Shown here: positions 61,525 through 64,000 of the stretch, one piece after another
Layout: every line of letters starts with the position of its first letter
How positions within the stretch are numbered: position 1 is the first letter of the stretch
Source of the DNA: Rhodobacterales bacterium 32-67-9
Lineage (GTDB): Bacteria; Pseudomonadota; Alphaproteobacteria; Rhodobacterales; Rhodobacteraceae
Reading direction: 5' to 3'
NCBI GenBank assembly: GCA_002280515.1
Contig: NCEA01000031.1
Span: 46,142-110,141, forward strand
DNA: 64,000 nt
Translations under genes and position numbers: made by a program
Notes under the pieces: generated by a model
The model's database searches: none
What the model saw: only the letters and a program-made list of their open reading frames with translations
Told to the model about the DNA's origin: nothing

Positions 61525-63324
61525 ATGACCGAGCTCGCACAGATCCGCAATTTCTCCATCGTGGCGCATATCGACCACGGCAAATCCACCCTTGCCGACC
61601 GGCTGATCCAGCTGACCGGCACTGTCGCCGCGCGGGACATGAAGGCCCAGATGCTCGACAGCATGGATATCGAGCGCGAGCGCGGCATCACCATCAAGGC
61701 CAACACGGTCCGCATCGAATATCCGGCGAAGGACGGCAAGACCTACGTCCTCAACCTCATCGACACGCCCGGCCATGTCGACTTCGCCTACGAGGTCTCG
61801 CGCTCCATGCGCGCGGTCGAGGGCTCGCTTCTGGTGGTTGATGCGACGCAGGGGGTCGAGGCGCAGACGCTCGCCAACGCCTACCAGGCCATCGACGCGG
61901 ATCACGAACTGGTGCCGGTCCTCAACAAGATCGACCTGCCCGCGTCGGACCTTGAACGGGTAAAGGCCGAGATCGAGGACGTCATCGGCATCGACGCCTC
62001 CCAGGCGATCCCGATTTCCGCCAAGACCGGCGTCGGCATCCCTGACGTGCTGGAGGCGATCGTCCACCGCCTGCCCGCGCCGAAGGGCGACCGCGACGCG
62101 CCGCTGAAGGCGATGCTCGTCGATTCATGGTACGACAGCTACCTCGGCGTCGTCGTGATGATCCGCATCATGGACGGCATCATCCGCAAGGGCGACCGCA
62201 TCAAGATGATGCAGACCGGTGCTGTCTACGGTATCGACAAGCTCGCCGTGCTGAAGCCGCAGATGGTCGATACCGCCGAGCTTGGGCCGGGAGAGATCGG
62301 CGTCTTCACCGCCTCGATCAAGCAGGTGCGCGACACCCGCGTCGGCGACACGATCACCCATGAGAGAAAGCCCTGCCCCCAGGCGCTTCCCGGCTTCAAG
62401 CCGGCGCAGCCGGTGGTCTTCTGCGGCCTCTTCCCGGTCGATGCCAACGACTTCGAGGGCTTGCGCGACGCGATCGAGAAGCTCGCCCTCAACGACGCCT
62501 CCTTCAGCTATGAGATGGAGACCTCTGCCGCCCTCGGCTTCGGCTTCCGCATGGGCTTCCTCGGCCTTCTCCACCTCGAAGTCGTCCGCGACCGCCTCGA
62601 ACGCGAATACGACCTCGACCTCATCACCACCGCCCCTTCCGTGGTCTTCAAGCTCCACATGAAGGACGGCGAGGTCCGCGACCTCCACAACCCCGCCGAC
62701 ATGCCCGACCTGACTTACGTCGACCATATCGAGGAGCCGCGCATCAAGGCGACGATCATGGTGCCCGACGACTATCTCGGCGACGTGCTTAAGCTTTGCC
62801 AGGACCGGCGCGGCATCCAGATGGACCTGACCTATGCCGGCTCCCGCGCCATGGTCGTCTATGACCTGCCGCTGGCCGAGGTCGTCTTCGACTTCTACGA
62901 CCGGCTGAAATCGGTGACCAAGGGCTATGCGAGCTTCGATTACCAGATGCTGGGTTACCGCGAGGATTTCCTCGTCAAGATGTCGATCCTCGTGAACGAC
63001 GAACCCGTCGACGCGCTCTCGATCATGGTCCACCGCGACCGGGCTGAGGCGAGGGGTCGCGCCATGGTCGAGAAGCTGAAGGAGCTGATCCCGAGGCACA
63101 TGTTCAAGATCCCGATCCAGGCCGCCATCGGCGCGCGGGTGATCGCGCGCGAGACACTCTCGGCCATGCGCAAGGACGTGACCGCGAAATGCTACGGCGG
63201 CGACGCGACGCGGAAGCGGAAGCTTCTGGACAAGCAGAAGGCCGGCAAGAAGAAGATGCGCCAGTTCGGCAAGGTGGAGATCCCGCAGTCGGCGTTTATC
63301 AGCGCGCTGAAGATGGATGGGTGA
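61525..63324 (+). CDS. lepA: Elongation factor 4 (LepA)
   Basis: The 599-residue GTPase starts [32 protein letters not shown] (G1), with [23 protein letters not shown] (G3) and NKIDLPASD (G4). The LepA-specific C-terminal domain ([48 protein letters not shown]) is complete. It back-translocates or remodels stalled ribosomes. The ATG at 61,525 is preferred over 61,435, which overlaps the macro gene. It is the last gene of the alphaproteobacterial part. Confidence 0.98.
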   Translation: MTELAQIRNFSIVAHIDHGKSTLADRLIQLTGTVAARDMKAQMLDSMDIERERGITIKANTVRIEYPAKDGKTYVLNLIDTPGHVDFAYEVSRSMRAVEGSLLVVDATQGVEAQTLANAYQAIDADHELVPVLNKIDLPASDLERVKAEIEDVIGIDASQAIPISAKTGVGIPDVLEAIVHRLPAPKGDRDAPLKAMLVDSWYDSYLGVVVMIRIMDGIIRKGDRIKMMQTGAVYGIDKLAVLKPQMVDTAELGPGEIGVFTASIKQVRDTRVGDTITHERKPCPQALPGFKPAQPVVFCGLFPVDANDFEGLRDAIEKLALNDASFSYEMETSAALGFGFRMGFLGLLHLEVVRDRLEREYDLDLITTAPSVVFKLHMKDGEVRDLHNPADMPDLTYVDHIEEPRIKATIMVPDDYLGDVLKLCQDRRGIQMDLTYAGSRAMVVYDLPLAEVVFDFYDRLKSVTKGYASFDYQMLGYREDFLVKMSILVNDEPVDALSIMVHRDRAEARGRAMVEKLKELIPRHMFKIPIQAAIGARVIARETLSAMRKDVTAKCYGGDATRKRKLLDKQKAGKKKMRQFGKVEIPQSAFISALKMDG

Positions 63325-63465
63325 GGCGCGGTTGCATTTTTACTAGTTGCTCAAACTTGCTATAAACTCGACTGTATTGGCTGCTGGAGCGCGATCGTGC
63401 CAGTTCGAAATGTCTTTCTGAATTCTACTCGAATAGCGGTTCATCAATCCAACGGCGACTGACCT
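63325..63465. other. Composition break between lepA and an A+T-rich tail
   Basis: From about 63,331 base composition drops sharply and coding patterns change. A 43-codon open frame (63,331-63,462) has no recognisable product. In another frame LSEFYS at 63,414-63,431 resembles the HEF(L/Y)SP motif of old yellow enzymes, so the downstream gene may extend here with indels. The likely join of two genomes is in this interval. Confidence 0.7.
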
Positions 63466-63927
63466 TTGATCTTTGCCGAATCGCAACATGAACTTGTCGA
63501 AAAATTGCAAGAAAAGCTAGATCAAAATACAGGTTTATTTGTTCGCATCTCCGCAGATGAATACTCCGAGGGAGGTTGGAACGTAACCGACAGCATAACG
63601 CTCGCAAAAGAATTGAAAAAGGGAGGAGTGGATCTTATAGATGTTTCTAGTGGAGGAAACATTCATGGCGCTCGCATCGAGGTGAAAGACTCTTATCAAG
63701 TCCCTTTTGCAGAGGCGATCAAGAAAGAAGCAGAGATAAAAACGGGAGCCGTAGGACTTATTTACACTATCGATCAAGCAGAAGGAGTACTAAGGGAAAA
63801 CCAAGCAGATCTAATATTTATGGGTAGAGCGCTGCTTAGGGATCCTTACCTACCTACGAGAGGCGCACTAGAAAATGGGGAGAAATGCTTTTATCCGCCT
63901 CAATACGAAAGGGCCATGAAGAAATGA
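63466..63927 (+). CDS. Old yellow enzyme (YqjM/NamA-like) C-terminal fragment, foreign composition
   Basis: About 153 residues from a TTG match the second half of YqjM-type NADH:flavin oxidoreductases: LFVRISADEYSEGGWNVTDSITLAKELKKGGVDLIDVSSGGNIHGARI, SYQVPFAEAIKKEAEIKTGAVGLI and DLIFMGRALLRDPYLPTRGA...PPQYERAMKK. The first ~200 residues (FMN barrel start) are absent, and an in-frame stop at 63,460 precedes the TTG. A+T-rich codon use (AAA, GAA, ATA) is unlike the rest. Bacteroidota origin is suggested by style, not proven. Confidence 0.85.
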   Translation: MIFAESQHELVEKLQEKLDQNTGLFVRISADEYSEGGWNVTDSITLAKELKKGGVDLIDVSSGGNIHGARIEVKDSYQVPFAEAIKKEAEIKTGAVGLIYTIDQAEGVLRENQADLIFMGRALLRDPYLPTRGALENGEKCFYPPQYERAMKK

Positions 63928-64000
63928 AACTAAGCGATTTACTTTGGAGCTGTCCTTATAAGAAATACTTAGGCATAGAGTGCTTTGGCTGCGGAGCGCA
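63924..64000 (+). CDS. DUF2752-like protein, N-terminal fragment (runs off window)
   Basis: ATG overlaps the flavoprotein stop (ATGA). The visible residues MKLSDLLWSCPYKKYLG and IECFGCGA match the CP(F/Y)K...G(I/L)xCxGCG start of DUF2752 membrane proteins, frequent in Bacteroidota. Only 25 residues are in the window. Confidence 0.65.
   Translation, partial: MKLSDLLWSCPYKKYLGIECFGCGA

Noticed and set aside
63466-63927. Old yellow enzyme fragment as a natural horizontal acquisition
   Set aside because: It is truncated at the composition break, lies at the window end and is followed by another gene of the same foreign style; contig chimerism is the simpler reading, although not proven.

Overview
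The window is mostly a high-G+C chromosomal segment from an alphaproteobacterium, most likely family Rhodobacteraceae/Paracoccaceae. Several things support this. The gene content is typical: dnaG-rpoD, nrdR-ribD, ribE-ribBA-ribH-nusB, RTX-Hint protein, Anbu protease cluster, cobalt nitrile hydratase, CarD, MmcB. A tRNA-His lacks G-1 and has A73, an alphaproteobacterial hallmark. There is also a GTTC-N7-GTTC LexA box and clusters of GANTC (CcrM) sites. The last ~670 bases (from about 63,331) are A+T-rich, use different codons and carry Bacteroidota-like gene pieces; they probably come from another genome (chimeric contig end).

Layout. 1-3.1 kb: 3' end of dnaG, rpoD and a lower-G+C orphan gene. 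3.3-6.3 kb: a small secreted protein, a DUF616-type glycosyltransferase-like protein and a large polytopic membrane protein. 6.7-16.5 kb: nrdR-ribD, then an inverted kpsS-wza-kpsC capsule export/linker module, then ribE-unknown-ribBA-ribH-nusB. 16.6-21 kb: small membrane protein, LysR regulator, DUF481 outer-membrane protein, mmcB, a small acidic protein, a MarR-GNAT fusion and tRNA-His. 21.1-27.3 kb (minus): a catabolic operon of a trimethylamine-dehydrogenase-like flavoprotein, a non-pyrrolysine MttB-like methyltransferase, a CocE-type hydrolase and a TetR regulator. 27.4-34.1 kb: rluD (broken), cardiolipin synthase, rpoH, an oxidoreductase, a host-attachment-type protein and a dipeptidase. 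34.1-38.4 kb: RTX-Hint protein and oligoendopeptidase F. 38.6-42.5 kb: the four-gene Anbu cluster (ATP-grasp, alpha-E, transglutaminase, Anbu).

42.5-49.3 kb: lysophospholipase-like hydrolase, SCP2 protein, TPR protein, an SUV3-type helicase (broken frame), S4 protein, ferredoxin, CarD and a SHOCT protein. 49.3-53.9 kb: EI24 protein, nitroreductase, DUF167, nitrile hydratase operon (alpha, beta, activator), DUF1127 and a GcvA-like LysR. 53.9-60.7 kb: an ArsR/NIPSNAP/ABM divergent unit, rpmB, copper chaperone genes, 2OG oxygenase, sirtuin, low-Mr phosphatase, acylphosphatase and a 2-hydroxyacid dehydrogenase. 61-63.3 kb: macro-domain protein and lepA.

The least explained features are the TMADH-like/MttB/CocE operon, the orphan after rpoD, the unknown gene inside the riboflavin operon and several palindromes that look like operators. 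Two conserved genes (rluD, SUV3-type helicase) carry small frame-breaking deletions. With the foreign tail, these raise a question of assembly quality that should be settled before reading biology into them.
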